Assembly (NCBI GenBank): GCA_017545505.1
Contig: JAFWNB010000002.1
Span: 1-64,000, forward strand
DNA from: Candidatus Saccharimonadota bacterium
GTDB lineage: Bacteria > Patescibacteriota > Saccharimonadia > Saccharimonadales > Saccharimonadaceae
Length of the DNA stretch: 64,000 nucleotides
Direction: 5' to 3'
This document shows, one piece after another, positions 32,642 to 39,812 of the stretch (the first letter of the stretch is position 1; each line of letters begins with the position of its first letter). The translations under genes and the position numbers were made by a program. The notes under the pieces are model-generated. The model was not told the DNA's origin. It made no database searches and saw nothing but the letters and a program-made list of their open reading frames with translations.

Positions 32642-33798
32642 TTTTCAATTGATATTCTAGGATAAATATTTAGTTTAAAAGGGTCCACTGGTTTTATTCC
32701 AGTTTGAATTTCATAATAACATGCTGCCGCTACCATTGCTCCATTATCTCCAGACAACGAAGGAGTAGGAAAAAATACAGAATAAGCAGAAAAATGCTTT
32801 TCAGCCTCTTCTCTAAGCAGTTTATTTGCGCTCACTCCTCCTGCCACTACTACTGACTTTGTATCTGGGTGCTCCCCTAATGCCGTCTCAACCTTTTCAC
32901 ACAAAATATCTACCGCAGTTTTTTGGAAAGAAGCTGCAAAATCAGTAATCTGTCGAGGCGTCAACAACTCAGCTAGTTTATGCGAAGGATAAGAAATTGG
33001 TACTCCCACCTCTTTTTGGACGGTTCTTAATACGGCAGTCTTAAGTCCTGAAAAGGAAAAATCTAATCCCTCCACCTTTGGATGTGGAAACTTGTATTTC
33101 TCGGCATCCCCGTCGGAAGCAGCTGAAGCAATTGATGGTCCACCTGGATATGGCAAACCTAAAATTTTCGCTACTTTATCAAAACACTCCCCCACCGCAT
33201 CATCTCTCGTCGTCCCGACAATCTTAAATTGATTATGACCCGCCATATAAAGAATTTGCGTATGCCCACCTGACACCACTAATGCCAGCAAAGGGAATGA
33301 CGGCGTAGAAGAATCTGAAAGATACTCATCTGAGGAGCATAATCGCCGACGGTGCGATTGCGAAGCGACCGAAGCCTGTAACGACGGGCCTGAGGGAGCG
33401 TTCCGAAGAGGAGTATTTTCAGATTCGTGCGAATCAAGCCAATTCGCATACACATGTGACTTCAGGTGGTGTACCGCATATAACGGTTTTTTTTGCAAAA
33501 TAGCCAACGTTCTCGCTGTTAGTGTTCCAATTAAAAGCGACCCCAGAAGCCCAGGCGCAAAAGTAACTGCAACCGCATCTATATCATCCCAAGAACAGGA
33601 AGCATCTTTTAGGGCTTTATCTATCACCGGCATCATCGCTTCCAAGTGGCTTCTTGCTGCCACCTCTGGTATTACACCGCCATATTCTGCAAAAATATCG
33701 ATCTGGCTCACCACTACATTCGACAAGATTTCTGCTCCATCGCGAACCACGGCTGCAGCCGTCTCATCGCAACTTGTCTCTATCCCTAAAATATTCAT
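32638..33798 (-). CDS. tsaD: tRNA threonylcarbamoyladenosine synthesis protein TsaD with palindromic insertion
   Basis: 386 residues against about 340 normally. TsaD transfers threonylcarbamoyl to A37 of ANN-decoding tRNAs. It begins MNILGIETSCDETAAAV; metal-binding histidines are in HLKSHVYAN; LALVVSGGHTQI and VVVAGGVSANKLLREE are diagnostic. Between HVYANWL and LLALVV lies an extra stretch of about 40 residues (125-163, Ser/Arg/Pro-rich), encoded by a 116-bp GC-rich palindrome; ordinary TsaD has only a few residues there. The promoter is leaderless. The partners TsaB, TsaC and TsaE are not in this window. Confidence 0.96.
   Translation of the reverse strand: MNILGIETSCDETAAAVVRDGAEILSNVVVSQIDIFAEYGGVIPEVAARSHLEAMMPVIDKALKDASCSWDDIDAVAVTFAPGLLGSLLIGTLTARTLAILQKKPLYAVHHLKSHVYANWLDSHESENTPLRNAPSGPSLQASVASQSHRRRLCSSDEYLSDSSTPSFPLLALVVSGGHTQILYMAGHNQFKIVGTTRDDAVGECFDKVAKILGLPYPGGPSIASAASDGDAEKYKFPHPKVEGLDFSFSGLKTAVLRTVQKEVGVPISYPSHKLAELLTPRQITDFAASFQKTAVDILCEKVETALGEHPDTKSVVVAGGVSANKLLREEAEKHFSAYSVFFPTPSLSGDNGAMVAAACYYEIQTGIKPVDPFKLNIYPRISIEN
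33311..33426. repeat. 116-bp GC-rich palindromic element inside tsaD
   Basis: Arms GAATCTGAAAGATACTC (33311-33327) and the inverse at 33411-33426 enclose a core related to the valS element at 33370-33399 and to the element at 44748-44827 near its right end (GGAGCGTTCCGAAGAGGAG against GGAGCGCTCCCGAGGAGGAG). It lies in opposite orientation relative to its host gene compared with valS, yet keeps the frame open. Confidence 0.8.
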
Positions 33799-33804
33799 CT
33801 ATTA

Positions 33805-33813
33805 ATTATACCA
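33805..33813 (-). promoter_or_regulatory. Extended -10 of tsaD
   Basis: TGGTATAAT on minus ends 6 nt before ATG at 33798: leaderless. Confidence 0.7.
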
Positions 33814-33893
33814 CCTTTTACAAAATAAAGAAAATATGTTATAATAAATATAGAGGATTTAATAAAATCTAGAACTTTAAAAAGGAGAACGAG

Positions 33894-34571
33894 ATGGAAG
33901 AAAAATTTGATTTATGGCGACAAGAAAAAGAAGCATATGAGAGTTTCAAAGAAGCTAGATACCGGCAAAAAAAAGCCAAAATAGCTCTCCAGAGAGCATA
34001 CGAAAAAAAGGAGGAGTGCTCAAATAAGGTAGATCTCTACAGGGAGATAGTCAAACACGAGAAAGAAATCTTGAAGTTTAATATGAGTAAAAATCAGGTT
34101 TTTTGGGATTATTACGAGCAGGTTCGTTCAAAAAATGATCCCCTTATCGAAAAAATAAGGGCAGAAGCGAGCCAAGAACACTTTAAAGCTCAAAGGTTGA
34201 TTAAAAGCGTCAATCGTCTTAACTCAAATAGGGGTAAAGATGATTTGGAGTTAGTCAAGAATCACGAGCAACGCCGCGACGAACTTAATGAACAGGTTAA
34301 AAATCTGAAAAATGAGATTAAAGAGGCAAAACGCGTGGCGAAAGAGGCAGATTCCAAAATAGACAGAAGTGCCTGTAAAGATGCCGAAATTCACCTCAAA
34401 AAAGCCGAAATTGAGTACAGAGAGTCCGTAAGGGATTTAGATGAAAAGAAGAGGGTGAAGACAATTAGTAATAAAGAGAGAGACGAGGCCGAGGCAAGAT
34501 ATAAGAGGATCAAAAAAGAGCTTCAAGAGTTCATCGATTTTCTTCAGTCAGATAATCGAAAATCTTCCTAA
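33894..34571 (+). CDS. Coiled-coil protein, paralogue of the protein at 20421-21074
   Basis: 225 residues, nearly all helical and strongly charged, without membrane segments. The block VFWDYYEQVRSKNDPLIEKI corresponds to IWDEYNQVRDDNDVKIKFLL in the minus-strand protein at 20421-21074, and later Lys/Glu-rich heptads align in order, so the two are diverged paralogues. Start: AAAAGGAG 7 nt before ATG, downstream of a TGTTATAAT near 33836. It is followed by a strong terminator. Function unknown; filament or scaffold is possible. Confidence 0.75.
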   Translation: MEEKFDLWRQEKEAYESFKEARYRQKKAKIALQRAYEKKEECSNKVDLYREIVKHEKEILKFNMSKNQVFWDYYEQVRSKNDPLIEKIRAEASQEHFKAQRLIKSVNRLNSNRGKDDLELVKNHEQRRDELNEQVKNLKNEIKEAKRVAKEADSKIDRSACKDAEIHLKKAEIEYRESVRDLDEKKRVKTISNKERDEAEARYKRIKKELQEFIDFLQSDNRKSS

Positions 34572-34587
34572 CTTCGTTTTTCCTTTC

Positions 34588-34615
34588 AAAGAGCCAGCCT
34601 AAACTGGCTCTTTTT
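34588..34615 (+). terminator. Intrinsic terminator after the coiled-coil gene
   Basis: AAAGAGCCAG-cctaaa-CTGGCTCTTTTT. Confidence 0.9.
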
Positions 34616-34624
34616 AACTATACA

Positions 34625-34653
34625 TTGACAAACAACATCATTTGTGATATAAT
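34625..34653 (+). promoter_or_regulatory. Perfect consensus sigma-A promoter
   Basis: TTGACA, 17 bp, TATAAT with TGA just before the -10. It drives the HTH coiled-coil gene at 34698, whose leader has GGAGG. Confidence 0.9.
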
Positions 34654-34697
34654 TAAACAGTTCATTTGATCATAAATTGTAAATTGGAGGTGGGGAA

Positions 34698-35525
34698 ATG
34701 ATTAAAGATGAAAGCAAATTGAAAGAAGTAAAAGAATGGCTTGCAAGTCGCGGAAAAAAGAAGGTCCGGCAAAAGACAGCAGTCATGTTTGCAGGTTTCG
34801 ATGAATACTTCCAAGAAGGCTATAGTATAGCCGAAATTGGAAAGCATTTTGGAATTTCCGATATAACAATCAGGCAGGACTACCTTCAGCTCTTAGCCGA
34901 GTACTACGGCAGACCCAATACGACTAACCCCAGCAGGACCTATTATTTAGATCAAGATTATAGGCCGAATGTTAGGGTAGAGAAAAAGGTTATGGCTGAA
35001 CCCGCTGCGTCTGTTGTAGAGTCTGAATTAGATCAACTGCAGCAACGGAAAAATGCCCTATCGGATGATTATGCGCGTCAGGAAGAAAATTTTGCTGAGC
35101 TGCAAAAACAAAGATCGACAAAAGAAGATCTTTTGCATACTCTAGAAGCTGAGCTTGAACAGCTCAATAATGAGTGTGAAGCAGCTAGTCGGGAAATCAG
35201 TATTCTCGAGGATGAACTAAAGAGAGTTGAAAAAGAAATAAATCGCCGTCTCATATTTAACGTGTTTATCTATGACACCGGTGAACTAGTTATTGAGCCT
35301 ACCCCGCAAAACGTGGAGGATGGTTATAAAACGCTTCAACTCCAGCTTCATCGGGAATATTCAACGACGGGAATTGGCGAAAATCTGTCGTTTAAAGAGT
35401 TTGAGATTGTCGCCAAAATGATAATGCTCTTAAAGGGTATTAACCCAGAAAGGGTCACATTAACGACCGATAACAAGTCACTCGATAATTTCTTTTTCTT
35501 CCTTAAAAAGGAAAAGAACATGTAA
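34698..35525 (+). CDS. HTH and coiled-coil regulator-like protein
   Basis: 275 residues. An HTH lies at about 38-65 (EGYSIAEIGKHFGISDITIRQDYLQLL), similar to DeoR/sigma-type HTHs. A long coiled coil covers about 108-185 (Glu/Gln/Leu-rich heptads), and a C-terminal folded domain (LIFNVFIYDTGELVIEPTPQ to the end) is of unknown type. The ATG follows GGAGG by 8 nt. The protein is probably a dimeric DNA-binding factor. It stands alone between a perfect promoter and a strong terminator, suggesting high expression. Confidence 0.7.
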   Translation: MIKDESKLKEVKEWLASRGKKKVRQKTAVMFAGFDEYFQEGYSIAEIGKHFGISDITIRQDYLQLLAEYYGRPNTTNPSRTYYLDQDYRPNVRVEKKVMAEPAASVVESELDQLQQRKNALSDDYARQEENFAELQKQRSTKEDLLHTLEAELEQLNNECEAASREISILEDELKRVEKEINRRLIFNVFIYDTGELVIEPTPQNVEDGYKTLQLQLHREYSTTGIGENLSFKEFEIVAKMIMLLKGINPERVTLTTDNKSLDNFFFFLKKEKNM

Positions 35526-35530
35526 TGATA

Positions 35531-35558
35531 GGCGCCCTATTTAGGGCGCCGTTTTTTT
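35531..35558 (+). terminator. Intrinsic terminator after the HTH coiled-coil gene
   Basis: GGCGCCCTA-TT-TAGGGCGCC followed by GTTTTTTT. Confidence 0.9.
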
Positions 35559-35566
35559 ATGCGCAG

Positions 35567-35998
35567 CTAGGCGTGATGATAATGGCTACCCCTATTTATT
35601 TCCCACGCTCTATAAATCTGCTCAACCACCATTAGCCTAAAAAGCCGGTGCGGAAACACTAGTTTTGAAAAACTCCATACAAAATCCGCCTTCTCTCTAA
35701 TTTCTGGTGTAAACCCAAACGCCCCGCCAATCAAAATTACTACGTCTCTATTATCTAAAAAGGCATTTGAAATCAAGAGAGAATATTCATCTGATGATAT
35801 ATTTTTACCGCGTTCATCGCAACAAATCACAAATTCCCGCCCCGTGTATGGCCATTTATCGAGTCGCTCAAGTAGCCTCTCTTCCTCAACAAATTCCCAA
35901 GAAATATCAAAAGGCTTTCTAAGCCTCTTCTCGTATTCATTAATTAGCGAAAGATATTCATCCTGGTTTTTCTTGCCACCACAAATTATTCTAATCAT
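35567..35998 (-). CDS. rlmH: 23S rRNA pseudouridine-1915 N3-methyltransferase
   Basis: 143 residues. RlmH is a SPOUT methyltransferase acting on the 70S ribosome at pseudouridine 1915. The knot region shows FVICCDERGKNISSDEYSLL, VILIGGAFGFTPEI and the C-terminal FRLMVVEQIYRAWEINRGSHYHH, the family ending. It starts with a leaderless promoter (TGATATAAT, 6 nt) formed at the edge of the tRNA-Gln-derived repeat array. Confidence 0.95.
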   Translation of the reverse strand: MIRIICGGKKNQDEYLSLINEYEKRLRKPFDISWEFVEEERLLERLDKWPYTGREFVICCDERGKNISSDEYSLLISNAFLDNRDVVILIGGAFGFTPEIREKADFVWSFSKLVFPHRLFRLMVVEQIYRAWEINRGSHYHHA

Positions 35999-36004
35999 AG
36001 CTAT

Positions 36005-36013
36005 ATTATATCA
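36005..36013 (-). promoter_or_regulatory. Extended -10 of rlmH
   Basis: TGATATAAT on minus ends 6 nt before ATG at 35998. The TG comes from the last base pairs of the repeat array. Confidence 0.7.
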
Positions 36014-36357
36014 AAAATGACTAGGCCTTCAGGATTCGATTCGAAGAACGAATCCTCACTTTTTGTGTTTTTGTGAAACAAAAATGACTAGGCCTTCAGG
36101 ATTCGATTCGAAGAACGAATCCTCACTTTTTGTGTTTTTGTGAAACAAAAATGGCTAGGCCTTCAGGATTCGATTCGAAGAACGAATCCTCACTTTTTGT
36201 GTTTTCGTGAAACAAAAATGGCTAGGCCTTCAGGATTCGATTCGAAGAACGAATCCTCACTTTTTGTGTTTTCGTGAAACAAAAATGGCTAGGCCTTCAG
36301 GATTCGATTCGAGCGCCAGCGACAACGATATCCTCGCATTTTTAAGTTTTGTGAAAC
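36013..36357 (-). repeat. Five tandem copies of a tRNA-Gln-tail-derived unit
   Basis: Units of 67 bp at 36013, 36080, 36147 and 36214 and one of 77 bp at 36281, directly abutting the tRNA-Gln 3' end. Each begins AAAAATGGCTAGGC (GACTAGGC in the two farthest), matching the tRNA tail, and holds a perfect hairpin AGGATTCG...CGAATCCT with a T-loop-like TTCGAAT on minus. The fifth unit has a different GC-rich hairpin. Units are 97-100 percent identical except the fifth. There are no spacers, so it is not a CRISPR array. Confidence 0.95.
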
Positions 36358-36362
36358 AAAAA

Positions 36363-36437
36363 TGGCTAGGCTGGCAGGATTCGAACCTGCGAATGACGGG
36401 ACCAAAACCCGTTGCCTTACCACTTGGCGACAGCCTA
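36363..36437 (-). tRNA. tRNA-Gln(TTG)
   Basis: Acceptor TAGGCTG pairs with CAGCCTA; the anticodon loop TTTTGGT gives TTG, reading CAA and CAG by wobble. Discriminator G at 36366, encoded CCA at 36363-36365. The tandem tail repeats follow directly downstream. Confidence 0.97.
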
Positions 36438-36551
36438 ACGCTTCAATCATTCTATCACAACCCCCAGTTGCTGTCAAAGAATTGCTTTTTTATGTCAACT
36501 GTTGTATAATTACAAAACATCTGTTTTTTTCTGAAAAAAGGAGGGGTGAAC

Positions 36552-36818
36552 ATGACAGATAGTACATTATCAATTATCACTAACAAAGTCGTAGATATTA
36601 CCAATATCTATGCAGGTTACGTAAAAAAAGCTGAATGCAGAGGTATTTCTGTTCTGCAGGCAGCCGGCAAAGAAAATCTCAAGGATCTGGAAAATGAAAT
36701 CGACGATGTTCTTACTATCCTCCTCAATGATTTTAGCCAGGACAAAAGAACCAATCTCTACAACCAGATGGTCGTAGTGATGAACGCCGTAAATTCCGCC
36801 CTCCTTGACGATTTTTAA
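36552..36818 (+). CDS. Small helical protein, unknown function
   Basis: 88 residues from ATG at 36552, which is 7 nt after AGGAGG; a GTG at 36546 is too close to it. The sequence is mostly amphipathic helix (VVDITNIYAGYVKKAECRG, LENEIDDVLTILLNDF, MVVVMNAVNSALLDDF) without membrane segments or cofactors. TATAAT at about 36505 and the leader make it a conventional single-gene unit ending in a strong terminator. No family recognised. Confidence 0.7.
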   Translation: MTDSTLSIITNKVVDITNIYAGYVKKAECRGISVLQAAGKENLKDLENEIDDVLTILLNDFSQDKRTNLYNQMVVVMNAVNSALLDDF

Positions 36819-36822
36819 TTAT

Positions 36823-36859
36823 AAACCCCGCCATTTTTTATCCTGGCGGGGCTTTTTAT
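36823..36859 (+). terminator. Intrinsic terminator before ftsK
   Basis: CCCCGCCA / TGGCGGGG stem with a 10-nt loop, then CTTTTTATT. Confidence 0.88.
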
Positions 36860-36884
36860 TCCTCTTGTGCTTTTCTTAAAAGTG

Positions 36885-36893
36885 TGATATAAT
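36885..36893 (+). promoter_or_regulatory. Extended -10 of ftsK
   Basis: TGATATAAT ends 6 nt before ATG at 36900: leaderless. Confidence 0.7.
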
Positions 36894-36899
36894 AAATAT

Positions 36900-39077
36900 A
36901 TGTCCGCATCAAGACGAAAATCAACACGTAAACGCTCCGCCAAAAAGCGTAGCACTAAAAAAGAAGCTCCAATCGAGCATGAATTACCTGGTGGTTTTTG
37001 GCGTCAAATTGTTGCAGTTCTTATGATTGCCTTAGCCTTGTTTTTCGTCATTACTTGGTTCGGCCAGGGCGGTACAGTTCTCAATGAAATTCATAAATTT
37101 ATTTTGCAGGGCCTCGGTTTTGCTACTTACTTTATTCCTCTTCTTCTCGTTTATCTTGCCGTTCGCATTTTCCGTAGCGAAACCAATCGTGTCGCTACGC
37201 CAGTTTATATTGCGAGCATTCTCATTATTTTATGGCTTTCCGGTATAGCTGCCATTTGGCAAAATGGTGGAGTTGTTGGCTCCTGGCTCAACTCCCTTTT
37301 TACGAATGTTCTCAGTCAAGGCGTTGTAATCTTTATTTATATTGTTCTTATATTTGTTACTACCCTCTTTATCCTCCAGCTTTCACCAGTTACCTTATTT
37401 AAAGGCACTAAAAATATCACTCACCGCGTCAAAAACACTGAGCCAAAAGACGCCAAAAAAGACAAAAAGCTTGGTCAGCTAGAAATAAAAGTCAATTCTG
37501 GTCTCGGCAATATAGAATCTACCGAAACTAAACCTCAATATAAATCCCCCGCAAAAATAGCTTCCGAGCCAGCTAAAGAGCCCACTGCACTTGTCGCTGT
37601 CTCTGACCCAAATTGGAAAATGCCTACTACAGATTTGCTAGAAAAAAAGCAATCTCCAGCCGATGCAGGCAACATTCAGCAGAACGCTTATATCATCAAA
37701 TCAACTTTAGCTGAATTTGGTATTGATGTTGAAATGGAGGGTGCCAACGTTGGTCCACGCGTCACGCAGTACACTATGAAACCACCTGCCGGTGTCAATC
37801 TATCTAAAATCCTAGCTCGCGACAAAGAGCTTGCCTTAAACCTAGCAGTCGATAAAATTCGTATCGAAGCTCCTATTCCCGGCACGCGCTCTGTTGGCGT
37901 GGAAATACCAAATGCGCGTTCGGCGGATGTTAGACTAAGAGGCGTCCTAGAGTCCAGCGAGTGGAAAAAGACTACTGATCCTCTCGCCTTTGCCGTAGGT
38001 AAAGATATCTCAGGCAAATCGGTTGTTGCTAATCTCGCTAAAATGCCACACCTTCTTATTGCCGGTACTACTGGTTCAGGTAAATCAGTTATGACTAACA
38101 CTCTCATTAGCTCATTGTTATATCGCAACGCCCCTTCAGACATGAAACTCATTATTGTCGACCCAAAGCAAGTTGAAATGGCTCAATATCAGGACATTCC
38201 TCATTTATTAACGCCAATTATTACCGAGACCGAAAAAGCTCTTTCTGCTATGAAATGGGCAGTCGGTGAAATGGAACGCCGTTATAGTTCTATGGCTAAG
38301 GAAAAAGTTAAAAATATCGCTGACTATAATGCCAAAGTTGCAGAATCATCGGGTGATGACGAAACTAAAAGTAAAATGCCATATATCGTTATTGTCATTG
38401 ATGAGATGGCCGATCTCATGATGATGGCAGGTAAAGATCTAGAAATGCTCATTGTTCGTATCGCCCAAAAAGGTCGTGCCGCCGGTATCCATCTAGTTCT
38501 TGCCACTCAACGTCCAGAAGTTAAGGTTATTACTGGTCTAATTAAGGCAAATATACCTGGTCGTATTGCTTTTGCAGTGGGCTCGCAAATGGATTCTCGT
38601 ATCATGCTAGACCAAGGTGGCGCCGAAAAACTTCTCGGTAAAGGCGACATGCTCCTTCTTACCACCGAAATGATGGGCAAGCCTCGTCGTATTCAGGGTG
38701 CCTGGGCCTCAGATAAAGATATCAATGCCATTACTGATTTTCTCCGTGAACAGCGCCCGCCAGAGTATAATGACGAAGTGGTTTCTCAACCGGTTGCAAT
38801 AAAAGGCATGGTTGGCGGTGCCGGCGATCTTGGCGATCTCGGTCGTCGCTTTGATCCAAATGACCCGCTAGTTAGAAAAGCCGTCGAAATTTCATTATCT
38901 AAAGGTAAATTCTCTACTGCTATGCTTCAGACCTACCTCGGCAAAGGTCACGGCTTTGTATCGGGTCTTGCCATCTGGTTTGAAGAAATCGGGGTTATTG
39001 GCCCACAAAACGGCAACAAACCTCGCGATCTTCTTATCACTTCTATGGAAGAGTTTGATTCTTTAGCGAACGTATAG
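36900..39077 (+). CDS. ftsK: DNA translocase FtsK/SpoIIIE
   Basis: 725 residues. FtsK pumps chromosomal DNA through the closing septum. A basic N terminus precedes four membrane helices (about 33-165). The motor has Walker A GTTGSGKSV (about 390), Walker B IVIVIDEMADLMM and VLATQRPEVKVITGLIKANIP. The C-terminal winged-helix gamma domain (DPLVRKAVEISLSKGKFSTAMLQTYLGKGH) reads KOPS-type sites in other species. The linker is short. Leaderless promoter; followed 12 bp later by the surface operon. Confidence 0.97.
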   Translation: MSASRRKSTRKRSAKKRSTKKEAPIEHELPGGFWRQIVAVLMIALALFFVITWFGQGGTVLNEIHKFILQGLGFATYFIPLLLVYLAVRIFRSETNRVATPVYIASILIILWLSGIAAIWQNGGVVGSWLNSLFTNVLSQGVVIFIYIVLIFVTTLFILQLSPVTLFKGTKNITHRVKNTEPKDAKKDKKLGQLEIKVNSGLGNIESTETKPQYKSPAKIASEPAKEPTALVAVSDPNWKMPTTDLLEKKQSPADAGNIQQNAYIIKSTLAEFGIDVEMEGANVGPRVTQYTMKPPAGVNLSKILARDKELALNLAVDKIRIEAPIPGTRSVGVEIPNARSADVRLRGVLESSEWKKTTDPLAFAVGKDISGKSVVANLAKMPHLLIAGTTGSGKSVMTNTLISSLLYRNAPSDMKLIIVDPKQVEMAQYQDIPHLLTPIITETEKALSAMKWAVGEMERRYSSMAKEKVKNIADYNAKVAESSGDDETKSKMPYIVIVIDEMADLMMMAGKDLEMLIVRIAQKGRAAGIHLVLATQRPEVKVITGLIKANIPGRIAFAVGSQMDSRIMLDQGGAEKLLGKGDMLLLTTEMMGKPRRIQGAWASDKDINAITDFLREQRPPEYNDEVVSQPVAIKGMVGGAGDLGDLGRRFDPNDPLVRKAVEISLSKGKFSTAMLQTYLGKGHGFVSGLAIWFEEIGVIGPQNGNKPRDLLITSMEEFDSLANV

Positions 39078-39083
39078 TACAAT
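39078..39083 (+). promoter_or_regulatory. -10 of the PEGA-domain gene
   Basis: TACAAT ends 6 nt before ATG at 39090; the TG extension is TA here. Confidence 0.5.
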
Positions 39084-39089
39084 AAACAT

Positions 39090-39812
39090 ATGCAATATGA
39101 GGATGGGGACGTCTCGCCACTTAAGGCTTTCTTTCGCAAAAAATGGGTGCGTCTTGTTTTGATTCTAGATGTTGTCGCTATTATCGCTGTAATAGTGATT
39201 GTTATTATCAATTCTACAAGAGTCTCTACCTTAGTTTTAAACATCACCCCAATAGATGCCACAATCTCAGTTAACGGCGATACTCATTACGAAAATGGAG
39301 CTTATGCAATTACCCCAGGCACATACGAAATAATTATTTCGCATGACGGCTTACAGCCAAAAACTTTTTCCGTAGACATAGCTCCTCGCTATGTTTCAAC
39401 AATTTCTACGTTTTTATCGGACGATAATAGTAATTATGAATTTTATAAATTAAAAGAAAACTATCTTTCTCTCCAAAAACTCATCGAAATCGCCTCCGAA
39501 AATCACAATACTACGACAGACCACGACTCCTCCGCTGCAGATTTCATTAAAAAATATCAAAACAAATTAAATATAATACAGAATGTTTTGCCAATCAAAT
39601 ATTCTGAATATGAGGAAAACTCCAGCTCGCAAAGTGGCGAAAAACTTAGCAAAGATATTACAATTCGGATAGGAAGCACCAATAAATGTAAAACTTCACT
39701 ATGTATTGAGGCTCTGATGTTATTTACAAGAGACAAAAAAAATGTCGAAGACTTATTAGTAAAAAAAGGAATAGAATATAAAGATTATGAAATTGTTTAC
39801 ACGATATATTAA
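39090..39812 (+). CDS. Membrane-anchored protein with PEGA-like domain
   Basis: 240 residues. One transmembrane helix at about 17-40 (VRLVLILDVVAIIAVIVIVI) and an extracellular PEGA-like beta domain (TLVLNITPIDATISVNGDTH to YEIIISHDGLQP, about 50-100); PEGA domains are small surface modules that bind or stack on the cell wall. The remaining 130 residues are Ser/Asn/Lys-rich with one Cys pair (NKCKTSLC). It overlaps the hydrolase gene by 26 bp, so they are co-translated. Confidence 0.75.
   Translation: MQYEDGDVSPLKAFFRKKWVRLVLILDVVAIIAVIVIVIINSTRVSTLVLNITPIDATISVNGDTHYENGAYAITPGTYEIIISHDGLQPKTFSVDIAPRYVSTISTFLSDDNSNYEFYKLKENYLSLQKLIEIASENHNTTTDHDSSAADFIKKYQNKLNIIQNVLPIKYSEYEENSSSQSGEKLSKDITIRIGSTNKCKTSLCIEALMLFTRDKKNVEDLLVKKGIEYKDYEIVYTIY

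Noticed and set aside
36013-36357. CRISPR array
   Set aside because: Units are directly abutting, 67 bp, without unique spacers, and derive from the tRNA-Gln tail; no cas gene is nearby.
36207-36562. Frames of 60-100 codons across the tRNA-Gln and repeats
   Set aside because: They follow the tRNA and its tandem repeats and have no ribosome-binding signal.
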